Shown: positions 26,185 to 34,741 of the stretch, one piece after another
Position numbering within the stretch: position 1 is the stretch's first letter
Layout: each line of letters opens with the position of its first letter
Origin: Gammaproteobacteria bacterium
Lineage (GTDB): Bacteria > Pseudomonadota > Gammaproteobacteria > Steroidobacterales > GCA-2729495
NCBI GenBank assembly: GCA_015709695.1
Contig: CP054183.1
Location: forward strand, 1,848,992-1,912,991
Direction: 5' to 3'
DNA length: 64,000 nt
Made by a program: the position numbers and the translations under genes
The notes under the pieces: model-generated
Database searches by the model: none
Told to the model about the DNA's origin: nothing
Seen by the model: the letters and a program-made list of their open reading frames with translations, nothing else

Positions 26185-26733
26185 GTGGAGGAAATTCGCA
26201 ACCGTCGCGGCCTGCTGAAGGCCGTCGGGCTGCTGCTGCCCGCGGTGCCGCTGGCACTGTCTCCCGTCGCCGCGCTGGCCCGCACGCGCCGCACCCGGGA
26301 GCTGCGCTTCTACCACACGCATACTAGCGAAAAACTCGCGGTCGTGTATGCCGAGGATGGCGCCTACATTCCGCAGGCGCTCGACGAGATCAACCACCTG
26401 TTGCGCGACTTCCGCAGCGGGGCCGTGCACCCCATCGACCCGCGGCTGCTCGACGTGCTGCATGATGTGCAGGCCATGAGCGGCAGCTCCGGGCGCTACG
26501 AAATCATCTCCGCATTCCGTTCCCCGGCCACGAACGAGATGCTGCGGCACAAGTCCTCAGGCGTCGCGCAGAAGAGCCTGCACCTGCAGGGCCAGGCCGT
26601 GGACGTGCGCCTCGAGGGTCTTGCCACCAGTAACCTGCGCCGTGCGGCCCTGTCCCTGGGCCGCGGCGGCGTGGGCTACTACCCCGACTCGGACTTCGTG
26701 CACCTCGACACCGGGCGCGTCCGCGCCTGGTAG
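26185..26733 (+). CDS. DUF882 / M15-like peptidase YcbK
   Basis: 182 residues from GTG 26185, chosen because GGGAGG (26175-26180) is 5 bp upstream; an ATG at 26170 is in frame but poorly placed. A Tat-like leader (NRRGLLKAVGLLLPAVP) leads into the DUF882 domain: ELRFYHTHTSEKLAVVY, LDEINHLLRDFRSG, IISAFRSPATNEML, SLHLQGQAVDVRLEG and GYYPDSDFVHLDTGRVRAW. The H and D of SLHLQGQAVDVR plus the final H match the zinc site of M15-type D,D-carboxypeptidases. A role in peptidoglycan with the adjacent L,D-transpeptidase is likely. Confidence 0.9.
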   Translation: MEEIRNRRGLLKAVGLLLPAVPLALSPVAALARTRRTRELRFYHTHTSEKLAVVYAEDGAYIPQALDEINHLLRDFRSGAVHPIDPRLLDVLHDVQAMSGSSGRYEIISAFRSPATNEMLRHKSSGVAQKSLHLQGQAVDVRLEGLATSNLRRAALSLGRGGVGYYPDSDFVHLDTGRVRAW

Positions 26734-26749
26734 CCGCCGGCGCCCGGGA

Positions 26750-27820
26750 TCAGGGCTTGCCTGGCACCATGGGCTGGCCCCATTCCGGGTTCCAGTCCAC
26801 GCGGCGCTCCGGCCCGATATCCAGCGACGACACATCCATGACGAAGGTGCGGATGTCGCTCATGAACTTCGCGCCGGTCGCGCGGCCCCAGTTCATCTTC
26901 TTCCCGTCCGGCGAAACCTGCGCCAGGATGTCCATCTTGTCGTAGTAGGTGAGCCGGCGCGGCTCGCCGCCGGCGAGATCGCCGAGGTAGATCTCCCAGT
27001 TCGTCGGCGTCTCGGCGCGCACGAACACGTAGTGGCGGCCGTCGGGCGCCGGCGTCGGATGCCAGTTCATGCCTTCGTCGAAGGTATGGCGGCGCCAGTC
27101 GCTGCCGTCGCGACGGATGCTGAACACCGTCATCGGCGTGGGCTTGGTTTTCTTCTGGTCCGCGGTGCGCCAGGCACGGAAGATGATGTGGTCGCTGTCC
27201 GGCATGAAGAACGGCGCGCCCTCCTCCCAGTCCGCGGCGCGGGTCACCTGCTGCTCGCCGGTGCCGTCGGGACGGATCACCCAGATGTCCATATGGCCGT
27301 CGGTCTGGCGGCCGAAGGTCACCCACTGCCCGTCCGGGGACACGGACACCTCGGCCTCGTAGTACTTGTTGTTGGTCAGCCGCCTGACGTTGTTCCCCTT
27401 CCAGTCCGAGATGTAGAGCTCGGCGCCCTGCGGGTAGTTGTCGGGATCGGTCCAGTCCCCCGCCGGGACATCCAGGTGATCGCGGGTGGACGTCCACACC
27501 ACGCGCTTGCCATCGGGGAAAAAGAAGGAGCAGGCATCCTGGCCACGGCCATTGACCCGCCACAGCTCCTTGCCGTCATCGGAGAAGATCCAGGTGAGAT
27601 TGCCCAGCCCGCCGCGCGCGCCCGGCACCGCCTGCGGGTCGTTCGTCTGCGCAATGAGATGGCGCGAGTCCGGTGCCCAGTAGGCTTCGGCCGCATTGGG
27701 CTTGATGGGCACCATGCGGCTCGGCAGTTCGGCGCCTGTCGCCGGCGCATCGGCCGCGACAGCGGCGAATCCGACGGACATGAAACCCAGGGCCATGCCC
27801 GTGACAATCCTCTTCTTCAT
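26750..27820 (-). CDS. TolB-like/WD40-type beta-propeller exported protein, paralogue 1
   Basis: 356 residues from ATG 27820 with GAGAGG upstream and a signal peptide ending AVAA (about 23). Repeated PD40 blades: AYWAPDSRHLIAQTNDP, FFPDGKRVVWTSTRDH, VSVSPDGQWVTFGRQTDG, FFMPDSDHIIFRAWRT and VSPDGKKMNWGRATG. It closely resembles the gene at 29213-30478: NNKYYEAEV against NNQYYEAEV, SSLDIGPE against SSLNIGPE, and the QDACSFFFPDGKR block. Such propellers often act as binding or scaffold proteins in the periplasm. The Rieske gene lies between the two paralogues in the same direction, so a role with the oxygenase substrate is possible but unproven. Confidence 0.82.
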   Translation of the reverse strand: MKKRIVTGMALGFMSVGFAAVAADAPATGAELPSRMVPIKPNAAEAYWAPDSRHLIAQTNDPQAVPGARGGLGNLTWIFSDDGKELWRVNGRGQDACSFFFPDGKRVVWTSTRDHLDVPAGDWTDPDNYPQGAELYISDWKGNNVRRLTNNKYYEAEVSVSPDGQWVTFGRQTDGHMDIWVIRPDGTGEQQVTRAADWEEGAPFFMPDSDHIIFRAWRTADQKKTKPTPMTVFSIRRDGSDWRRHTFDEGMNWHPTPAPDGRHYVFVRAETPTNWEIYLGDLAGGEPRRLTYYDKMDILAQVSPDGKKMNWGRATGAKFMSDIRTFVMDVSSLDIGPERRVDWNPEWGQPMVPGKP

Positions 27821-27890
27821 CGTTCCTCTCCCCTGCAACAGCTGCGTCCCAGTCCGCGCCCACCGACCCGGTAGCCGGGCCGGCGGTACT

Positions 27891-29048
27891 TCAACCACTC
27901 CGGGCCACGGCATCCGTCGCCGCGGCACCGCGCGCCGCCATCAGCGGCACCGCATCCAGCACCCAGCCCTTCGGCTCCAGGCGCCGCGCCGGGCCCGGGA
28001 TCACGTAGGTCTTGTACGGTCGCTCGCGCGCCACCCGCGCGGTGTCGATGCGCCAGCCGCGTGCCTCCCAGTCCTTGAGCCACTCGCGATATCGGGCCAC
28101 GGCGCGATCGGCGGGCACCAGCAGCTCGTGCGCATTGGTCTCCGGCGTGAATCTCGGCTCGAGGTCTGCCAGCACCACGACGTCCTGGTTGCGCACCACC
28201 GCATTGCGCTCCCTGAAGCGGGCGTCGTGCTCCGGCCCCTGCAGGAAGTTGCGGGTCTGGACCAGGAAGCTGCGCGAGCTCAGTTCGTCGATGGGCGTCT
28301 TGAACGAATTCTGGTTGATGGCGTACTGGGCCGTCGGGCGGATGCGCGTGATCATGCAGGTCGGCCCGTGGTGGAAGGTGCCGGCCTCGATCAGCGCATT
28401 CTCGCTGCGCCCCGATGCCTGCTGCATGCCCGGGTCCTTGAGCGGCGGCGAGAAGTAGGTGGTGATGAACCCACAGCCCCAGGCCTGCTCCTCGATGTTC
28501 AGCTCCGGCACGAAGTAGTCCTCGCGGCTGCCGGAGAAGCCGTGGGTCGGGTGCACGTACTCGTTGTGGGCCGGATCGAGGCCGTTCTCCACCGCGCGGC
28601 GGAAGTCACCCTGGCCGATGCTGTCCTCGCAGCTGGCGTACCAGCCAGGCTGGCCATACTCGGGGATGTCCATGATGGGCGGGCGCTCGGCCTCCGGCAG
28701 GTCGCCGAGAAACACATGCACCAGCCCGTAGCGCTCCTCCACCGGATAGGCATCCACGCGGGCACGCCCGGGAATCCGCTCCTGGCCCTTCGGGCCCAGC
28801 GACGGAATCTTCCGGCACCGGCCTTCGCCGTCGAACTGCCAGCCGTGATAGGGGCACTCGATGCAGTCGCCACGCAGGCGCCCTCCGGCGAGGGATCCGC
28901 CGCGGTGCACGCAGACATTGGCGAGGCAATGCGCCTTGCCGGTACCGTCACGCCAGAGGACGAAGTCCTGTCCCAGCATGCGCAGCTTCAACGGCTGGTC
29001 TGTGACCTTGTCACTCCACTCCGCGGCATACCAGAAATTGATGAACAT
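27891..29048 (-). CDS. Rieske non-haem iron oxygenase, alpha subunit (monocomponent type)
   Basis: 385 residues. N-terminal Rieske [2Fe-2S] site: CVHRGGSL and CPYHGWQF (about residues 46-70). The C-terminal catalytic domain has the mononuclear iron motif NGLDPAHNEYVHPTHGF (about 155-171). Three-component members of this family hydroxylate or demethylate ring compounds, steroids and lignin aromatics and need a reductase; none is nearby. It opens with FINFWYAAEWSDKV, common in vanillate-demethylase-like enzymes. A strong terminator lies upstream, separating it from the propeller at 29213, so it is transcribed separately. Confidence 0.92.
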   Translation of the reverse strand: MFINFWYAAEWSDKVTDQPLKLRMLGQDFVLWRDGTGKAHCLANVCVHRGGSLAGGRLRGDCIECPYHGWQFDGEGRCRKIPSLGPKGQERIPGRARVDAYPVEERYGLVHVFLGDLPEAERPPIMDIPEYGQPGWYASCEDSIGQGDFRRAVENGLDPAHNEYVHPTHGFSGSREDYFVPELNIEEQAWGCGFITTYFSPPLKDPGMQQASGRSENALIEAGTFHHGPTCMITRIRPTAQYAINQNSFKTPIDELSSRSFLVQTRNFLQGPEHDARFRERNAVVRNQDVVVLADLEPRFTPETNAHELLVPADRAVARYREWLKDWEARGWRIDTARVARERPYKTYVIPGPARRLEPKGWVLDAVPLMAARGAAATDAVARSG

Positions 29049-29103
29049 CGCGCAGGCTCCGGGCGAGACGACATGCAGCCCCGGTCATGCCGCCAAAAGG
29101 AAA

Positions 29104-29142
29104 GGGCCCACCCCTCCGGCGGTCAGCCGACGGGGTGGGCCC
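29104..29142 (-). terminator. Rho-independent terminator of the 29213-30478 gene
   Basis: Perfect 11-bp stem GGGCCCACCCC (29104-29114) / GGGGTGGGCCC (29132-29142). On the minus strand it is followed by TTTCCTTTT. It sits downstream of the propeller stop and upstream of the Rieske start. Confidence 0.85.
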
Positions 29143-29212
29143 GGATTCGCGCGGGCGTCCGCCGGATCCCGGGCAGCTGGGATGCGGGCGGCCGCATACG
29201 ACATGGCTGGCC

Positions 29213-30478
29213 CTACTTCTTTCCGGCAGGCCGCTTGCTGAAGGCGGCGATGTCGGGATCCTCGACCCAGCCGGCGGGGCGCTCGGCCTTCGCCGGGATG
29301 CTGCCCTTGAAGTTCTCCGGCCCGATGTTGAGCGAGGAGATGTCCATCACGTAGGTCCAGAGCCCCGACCCCATGCCGGAGCCCTCGCTGCGCGCGAACA
29401 GCAGCTTCTTGCCATCCCAGGATGTCGCCGGGAAGCCGTCGAAGGTCTTGCTCCAGGTGATGCGCTGTGGCTCGCCGCCGGCGAGATCGTTCATGACGAC
29501 CTCCCAGTTGTTGCCGTCGAACACGCGGACATAGAAGAAGTGGCGGCCGTCCGGGGCCGGATACGGGGCCCAGTTCATGTCGTAGGTGAAGGTGCGCGGC
29601 TGCACGTCCGAGCCGTCGGTCTTCATGGTGAAGATCGTCATCGGCGTCTGGTTGCGCTGGCCGGTATCCTTGGCGAGCTTCTCCAGGCGGTTCTTCTCGC
29701 TGGTCTTCCAGGCGCGGAAGATCAGGTGCTCGCCGTCCGGGGTGGGATACGGCGCACCTTCCTGCCAGTCCTCGGTGAAGGTCAGCTGCTGCTCGCCGGT
29801 ACCGTCGATGCGCATCTTCCAGATATCCATCTTGCCGTCGATCTGCCGGCCGAAGAACACCCACTTGCCGTCGAGCGAGGTGGTCACCTCGGCCTCGTAG
29901 TACTGGTTGTTGGTCAGGCGCTTGATGTCGCCGCCCTTGAGGTCGGAGGTGTAGAGCTCCGCGCCCTGCGGGTAGTTGTTGTCGTTCGACCAGTCACCGA
30001 GCGGCATGTCCATGTGGTCGCGGGTGGAAGTCCAGATCAGGCGCTTGCCATCGGGAAGCACGAACCAGGAGCAGGCGTCCTGGCCATGGTCGTTGATGCG
30101 CGTGATCTCCTCGCCGGTGTCGGTGAAGGTGTAGGTCAGCGCGCCACCGACGCGCTCGCCCTCGGGATGCTGGGCGGCCGGATCCTGGGTCTGGGCGATG
30201 ACGTGGAGGTTGTCGGGCGAGTAGTACGCTTCCGCCGCCTGCGGAATGTTCGGGATCTTGCGGACCGGCAGTTCCTTGCCGGCCCATTCCGGCGGCGGGC
30301 CGGTGTCGGCACTGGCCTGGGACACGGCATCCGGCTTCTGCGCAGGCGGCGCCTGTGTCGCGGAACCACCGGCAGCGTCGCCCTGCGGCGTGCTCGCGGG
30401 TTTGCTGCAACCTGCCAGCGCCACGGCCAGCAGGGCCAGGGCGGATGCAGCCCACTTCGAGGTGGAAACGAGTGTCAT
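29213..30478 (-). CDS. TolB-like beta-propeller lipoprotein, paralogue 2
   Basis: 421 residues from ATG 30478. Lipoprotein signal (ALLAVALAGCS, cysteine near 24), then a proline/alanine-rich linker and the same propeller as paralogue 1: AAEAYYSPDNLHVIAQTQDP, QDACSWFVLPDGKRLIWTST, YYEAEVTTSLDGKWVFFGRQ, then PTPDGEHLIFRAWKTSEK and VMDISSLNIGPENFKG. It differs by being lipid-anchored and having a lysine-rich C-terminus. The pairing of a soluble and an anchored version around one oxygenase gene suggests gene duplication with changed localisation. Upstream intergenic DNA shows no clear promoter. Confidence 0.82.
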   Translation of the reverse strand: MTLVSTSKWAASALALLAVALAGCSKPASTPQGDAAGGSATQAPPAQKPDAVSQASADTGPPPEWAGKELPVRKIPNIPQAAEAYYSPDNLHVIAQTQDPAAQHPEGERVGGALTYTFTDTGEEITRINDHGQDACSWFVLPDGKRLIWTSTRDHMDMPLGDWSNDNNYPQGAELYTSDLKGGDIKRLTNNQYYEAEVTTSLDGKWVFFGRQIDGKMDIWKMRIDGTGEQQLTFTEDWQEGAPYPTPDGEHLIFRAWKTSEKNRLEKLAKDTGQRNQTPMTIFTMKTDGSDVQPRTFTYDMNWAPYPAPDGRHFFYVRVFDGNNWEVVMNDLAGGEPQRITWSKTFDGFPATSWDGKKLLFARSEGSGMGSGLWTYVMDISSLNIGPENFKGSIPAKAERPAGWVEDPDIAAFSKRPAGKK

Positions 30479-30689
30479 GACGGCAATCCCCCTTGTTTGG
30501 ATCCTTGGTTGGGAGTGGACTTCGGGAACCGATGGTGAGGGCCGCTGCCCGAAGGAGCACCGCGGATCATAGTAAAAAATGGCGGGCCCGGACAGCAGCG
30601 CGGCGAAACGCCGCGGCAACGGTTCCCGGTATACTCGCCCGCCAGAAGCCCGCGCTTCGCCAACCGCTCCAGCCACCGGAACTCCTGCC

Positions 30690-32144
30690 ATGAACAAGCA
30701 TCAGCAGATCCTCGATCGCCGCAGCCTGCTCGCCGGCGCCGGCGCCACCGCCGCCCTCGCCGCCCTGCCCCGTGCGCTGCGGGCACAGAACCACAGCCAG
30801 GTGCTGGTCCTCGGCGCCGGCCTCGCCGGCCTGCAGGCCGCACTGATCCTGCAGGAAGCGGGCATGAACGTGCGCGTCATCGAGGGCAGCAACCGCGTCG
30901 GTGGACGCGTGCTCTCCCAGCGTGAGGTGCCTGGCAATCCGGAATCCGGTGGCACCTCGTTCGCCCCGGGCTACGCCCGCCTGATGTCGGCCTGCGCCAG
31001 CCATGGCGTCGAGCTGGTGGACCTGACGCCCATCTTTCCGTTCTTCAACCAGCGCGACCTGTTCCTCGGCACCGAGCGCATCAGCGGCAGCGCCTGGGCC
31101 ACGCACCCGAAGAACCCGTTCCCTGAACCGCTGAAGAAAATCCTGCCGTTCCAGTTCCTCGGTGCCTCCATCGGCCCGAAGAACCCGCTGACGACCAACG
31201 ATGCCTGGCTGGCCGCGGCCAACTCCGCACTCGACGTGCCGCTGGAGACCTGGCTGAAGGGCCAGGGCTGGTCCGATGCCATGATCCACATGGGCTACGA
31301 CATCGACCCCGGCTGGGGCGACTCGGCCCGCGATGTCTCCACATTGATGATCCTCGGCGCGCTGAAGTTCGCCCAGACCCAGCGCGAGCTCGCCAAGGGC
31401 AAGCCGGGCTTCTACATCGCCAAGGGCGGCAACCAGTCCATTCCGGAGGCGATGGCCAAAGCGCTGAAGACCCCGGTGGAGTTCCGCAGCAAGGTCGTGG
31501 CGATCGACGCCGGCAAGGCCGGTGTCGAGGTACGCTGCGCGGACGGCAGGAAGTTCCACGCGGATCACGTCGTCTGTTCGATCCCCACCACCGTGCTGCG
31601 CAAGATCAGGATCACGCCGGCGCTGCCGCCGGCGCAGGCCAGGGCGATCGGTGAACTGGGCGTGCAGAGCATCAGCCTGATGCACGTCGTGCCGAAGACC
31701 CCGTTCTGGGAGAAGGATGGCTCGACGCCGGGCATGGCCAGCGACGGCCTCATCAACATGGTGATCGCCGAGCGCAAGGGCGCCGACCCGAAGGAAGTCA
31801 CCAGCCTGACGGTATGGCTGAAGGGGCAGAATGCCGCGAAGATGGACCGGCTCAGCGATGCCGCCGCCAGGAAAGCGGTCGTCGCCGAGTTCGAGAAGTT
31901 GCGCCCGGCCGCACGCGGCCAGCTCGAGGTGCTCGCCTATCACTCCTGGAAGCAGGATGAGTTTGCCCTCGGTGACTGGGCCGTCTGGCATCCCGGGCAG
32001 ATCAGCGCCTTCTCGCAGGTAATCGGCAAGGCCCATGGGCGCCTGCATTTCTGCGGGGAGCACACCGCGGTGTCCAACCGCGGCATGGAGGGCGCCATGG
32101 AGTCCGGCGAGCGGGCCGCCCTGGAAGTCGTGCAGGCCGCCTGA
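30690..32144 (+). CDS. Tat-exported flavin amine oxidase
   Basis: 484 residues from ATG 30690. Leader HQQILDRRSLLAGAGATAAL has a Tat RR motif. FAD-binding: VLVLGAGLAGLQAALILQEA, VRVIEGSNRVGGRVLSQREV and the C-terminal FCGEHTAVSNRGMEGAMESG (flavin-binding near the end). Family: amine oxidase/L-amino-acid oxidase/tryptophan monooxygenase. The substrate may be an amine or amino acid; no catalytic motif decides it. Its promoter region (30479-30689) separates it from the divergent propeller lipoprotein. Confidence 0.88.
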   Translation: MNKHQQILDRRSLLAGAGATAALAALPRALRAQNHSQVLVLGAGLAGLQAALILQEAGMNVRVIEGSNRVGGRVLSQREVPGNPESGGTSFAPGYARLMSACASHGVELVDLTPIFPFFNQRDLFLGTERISGSAWATHPKNPFPEPLKKILPFQFLGASIGPKNPLTTNDAWLAAANSALDVPLETWLKGQGWSDAMIHMGYDIDPGWGDSARDVSTLMILGALKFAQTQRELAKGKPGFYIAKGGNQSIPEAMAKALKTPVEFRSKVVAIDAGKAGVEVRCADGRKFHADHVVCSIPTTVLRKIRITPALPPAQARAIGELGVQSISLMHVVPKTPFWEKDGSTPGMASDGLINMVIAERKGADPKEVTSLTVWLKGQNAAKMDRLSDAAARKAVVAEFEKLRPAARGQLEVLAYHSWKQDEFALGDWAVWHPGQISAFSQVIGKAHGRLHFCGEHTAVSNRGMEGAMESGERAALEVVQAA

Positions 32145-32187
32145 CCGGCGACGCCGCGGGCCGTCCGCTGTCGCGCCCGGCCGCGGC

Positions 32188-32985
32188 TCAGTCGCGCAGG
32201 GCCCAGACCGTGGTGCCCGCGGTCGCCATGTGTGCCAGCAGACGCGCCGGTGGCAGGGCGCGGATCGCGCCCACCACCGTCGCCTGCAAACCGCCGAGCG
32301 GCTGCTGCGCGAGGACATCGAAGCGGTCCAGCGTCTGGAAGCCTCGCGCGCGCAACCAGCGCGACAGGCCGTAGTACGAGAACCAGTTCACCGCCGGGTA
32401 ACGCGCATGGTTGGCCCATTGCGGGTGCGTCGTCAGCGACCGGCGCACGCACCAGCGCTTCACCGGCCCCGGGTACCAGGAGTATCCGGGCAGCGTGAAT
32501 TCCTCCTGCCGCGGGCACAGCCAGCTGGTCGTCGACAGGTAGAGCAGTCCCCCCGGCCGCAGCGTGCGCACCGCTTCCCCGAGGCAGGCCTCCCACTCGG
32601 CCACATGCTCCAGCAGTTCGGGAAGCAGCGCCACGTCGACGCTGGCGGAATCGTAGGGCAGTGCCGTCGCCGAGCCGACATCGAAGCGGATCGGCAGCGA
32701 ACGCTCCGCGGCGCGTCGCCGGCCGAGCACGACCAGCGGTTCGTTGACGTCGATCGCCGCGACCTGGTGGCCCAGCCCGGCCCAGAGCATGGCCTGGGTG
32801 CCGGCGCCACAACCGATGTCGAGAACGCTGAAGGGTCCGTGGCGGCCGCGCCGCGCCAGCAGGGCCAGCGCGCGGTCACGCACGCGCTCGAAGCGCTGCA
32901 CCGTCCCGGCGGACAGGCTCTCGCGCGCGTAGTAGTCGAAGAAGCTGGGGTCCGAGCTGTGGTCGAATCCCGTGGGCTGTGGCAT
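32188..32985 (-). CDS. SAM-dependent methyltransferase (class I)
   Basis: 265 residues. SAM motif I VLDIGCGAGTQAMLWAGLG (near 55), acidic loop AAIDVNEPL, motif II-like DVALLPELLEHVAEWEACLG and GGLLYLSTTSWLCPRQEEF. UbiG/UbiE-like fold, but the C-terminal half (VKRWCVRRSLTTHP, NWFSYYGLSRWLRARGFQTL) is like methyltransferases acting on lipids or polyprenyl compounds. Substrate unknown. It stands alone, convergent with the amine oxidase and divergent from TerC. Confidence 0.82.
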   Translation of the reverse strand: MPQPTGFDHSSDPSFFDYYARESLSAGTVQRFERVRDRALALLARRGRHGPFSVLDIGCGAGTQAMLWAGLGHQVAAIDVNEPLVVLGRRRAAERSLPIRFDVGSATALPYDSASVDVALLPELLEHVAEWEACLGEAVRTLRPGGLLYLSTTSWLCPRQEEFTLPGYSWYPGPVKRWCVRRSLTTHPQWANHARYPAVNWFSYYGLSRWLRARGFQTLDRFDVLAQQPLGGLQATVVGAIRALPPARLLAHMATAGTTVWALRD

Positions 32986-33113
32986 GAGCTGCTTTCGTGA
33001 TTCCCCGCCGGACGGCTGCCCGCGAACCTAACAGCAAAGCACCGGCCGGCCAAGTGCGGGGGTCGCAGCCCGCCCATCACGCCCGGGCAATCCAGTAGAC
33101 TGTGCCCCACGCC

Positions 33114-33839
33114 ATGGATGTCACCAACCCGGAATTCTGGATCGCCATCGGGCAGATCATCCTCATCGACATCCTGCTCGGTGGCGACAACGCCGTGGTG
33201 ATCGCGCTCGCCTCCCGCCGCCTGCCGCAGGAGCAGCGCCGGCAGGCGATCTTCTGGGGCATCTTCGGCGCCGTGGCGCTGCGCGTGGTGCTGATCTTCT
33301 TCGCGCTCCAGCTGCTGCGGGTTCCCTTCCTCAAGCTGGGCGGCGGCCTGCTGCTGCTGTGGATCGGCGTGAAGCTGCTGCTGCCGCAGGAAGAGGGCGC
33401 AGGGCGCGACATCGATGCCAGCGCCAACCTGCTCGGCGCGATCAAGACCATCATCGTCGCCGACGCGGTGATGAGCCTGGACAACGTCATCGCCATCGCT
33501 GCCGCCGCCAAGGACCACGTCGGCCTGGTGGTATTCGGCCTGGTCATCAGCGTGCCGATCATCGTCTGGGGCAGCCGCTTCGTCCTCAGGCTGATGGACC
33601 GCTTCCCCATCGTCATCGTCGGTGGCGCAGCCCTGCTCGGCTGGATCGCCGGCGACATGATCGCCCACGACGTCGCCATCCACGATCATGTGGCAGGCTT
33701 GCTGCCGGGTCCGCTCGCCTGGGCGCCGCCGGTGGCGGGGGCGCTGCTGGTGGTGGTCATCGGCAAGCTCCTGGCGGCCCGCCGCCCGCCCGTCGCGGCG
33801 GCCGGCCCGGTGGACCTGGCGCGCCGGGATACCGAGTGA
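33114..33839 (+). CDS. TerC-family membrane protein (YjbE type)
   Basis: 241 residues from ATG 33114. Seven or so membrane helices, with the acidic motif DILLGGDNAVVIALASRRLP near residue 20 and the repeat DAVMSLDNVIAIAAAAKDH near 125. These two blocks, GGDN and SLDN, are typical of TerC. The family is tied to tellurite resistance and to manganese export or metal loading of secreted proteins. It leads a four-gene plus-strand operon with Usp, DUF1330 and PAP2 (gaps of 10, 19 and 6 bp). The C-terminal tail is alanine-rich. Confidence 0.9.
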   Translation: MDVTNPEFWIAIGQIILIDILLGGDNAVVIALASRRLPQEQRRQAIFWGIFGAVALRVVLIFFALQLLRVPFLKLGGGLLLLWIGVKLLLPQEEGAGRDIDASANLLGAIKTIIVADAVMSLDNVIAIAAAAKDHVGLVVFGLVISVPIIVWGSRFVLRLMDRFPIVIVGGAALLGWIAGDMIAHDVAIHDHVAGLLPGPLAWAPPVAGALLVVVIGKLLAARRPPVAAAGPVDLARRDTE

Positions 33840-33849
33840 GGAGACCGAC

Positions 33850-34278
33850 ATGCTGATCCTGCTGGTTGCCGTCGATGGCTCGGCCTACTCCGACCGCGCC
33901 CTGGGCTACGCCATGGCAAGGGTGGCGAACTCGCGCGAAGCCGTGGAACTGCGGCTGCTGAACGTGCAGCTGCCGCTCGGCGGCGTCAACGTGAAATTGT
34001 TCATCAGCGCGGAGAGCCAGCAGGAGTACTCGCGCGAGCAGGGCCTGGAGGTGCTGGCCGCATCACGCGAGCGCCTGGCGCAGGCCGGCATCGCCTGCCA
34101 GCACCACATCGGCGTCGGCGATCCCGGCCAGGTCATCGCCGACTACGCCCGCAGCACCGGCTGCGCCGAAGTGATCATGGGCACCCAGGGCCGCGGCGCG
34201 CTGGCCGGGGCGGTGATGGGCTCGGTGGCACAGAAGGTGGTCAACCTGTCGCCGGTGCCGGTGGTGCTGGTGAAATGA
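33850..34278 (+). CDS. Universal stress protein UspA family
   Basis: 142 residues, one Usp domain. LLVAVDGSAYSDRALGYAM at the start and GTQGRGALAGAVMGSVAQKV at the C-terminal nucleotide-binding motif (GxxGxGxxxGxxxGSVxxKV), so ATP binding is expected. GGAG is upstream of ATG 33850. Coupled to terC. It probably supports stress or metal response. Confidence 0.92.
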   Translation: MLILLVAVDGSAYSDRALGYAMARVANSREAVELRLLNVQLPLGGVNVKLFISAESQQEYSREQGLEVLAASRERLAQAGIACQHHIGVGDPGQVIADYARSTGCAEVIMGTQGRGALAGAVMGSVAQKVVNLSPVPVVLVK

Positions 34279-34297
34279 CCTGATCGGGAGCCGTCAC

Positions 34298-34735
34298 ATG
34301 GCCGAAGACATCCATGTCGATCCCACCCGTGCGAGCTTCGATGCCTTCAAGGCGTTGCCGCGCGACACGCCGATCCACATGCTGAACCTGCTGCGGTTCC
34401 GCAGCCTGGCCGAGTACCCGGCCGGACACGGCCATGCCGGCCGCGGCCTGACGGGAGCCCAGGCCTACGACGAGTACGGGCGCGCCAGCCAGCCGGTCTT
34501 CGCCAGCGTCGGTGGCCGCATCGCCTGGCGCGGTCGCATGGAATGCATGGTCACCGGCCCGCAGGACAAGCAATGGGACCTGGCGTTCATCGCCGCCTAC
34601 CCGAATGCGGCTGCGTTCCTCGCCATGATCACCGATCCCGCCTACAAGCAGGCCGTCGTGCACCGGCAGGCGGCGGTGCTCACCAGCCGGCTGATCCGCT
34701 TTGCGCCGCTGCCGGCAGGCGCCAGCTTCGGCTGA
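34298..34735 (+). CDS. DUF1330 family protein
   Basis: 145 residues. MLNLLRFRSLAEYPAGHGHA, AYDEYGRASQPVFASVGGRI, WDLAFIAAYPNAAAFLAMIT and DPAYKQAVVHRQAAVLTSRL match the DUF1330 dimeric alpha-beta barrel fold, which resembles EthD and other small cytoplasmic enzymes of uncertain activity. It is in the terC-led operon, 19 bp after usp and 6 bp before the PAP2 gene. Confidence 0.82.
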   Translation: MAEDIHVDPTRASFDAFKALPRDTPIHMLNLLRFRSLAEYPAGHGHAGRGLTGAQAYDEYGRASQPVFASVGGRIAWRGRMECMVTGPQDKQWDLAFIAAYPNAAAFLAMITDPAYKQAVVHRQAAVLTSRLIRFAPLPAGASFG

Positions 34736-34741
34736 GGAGGC

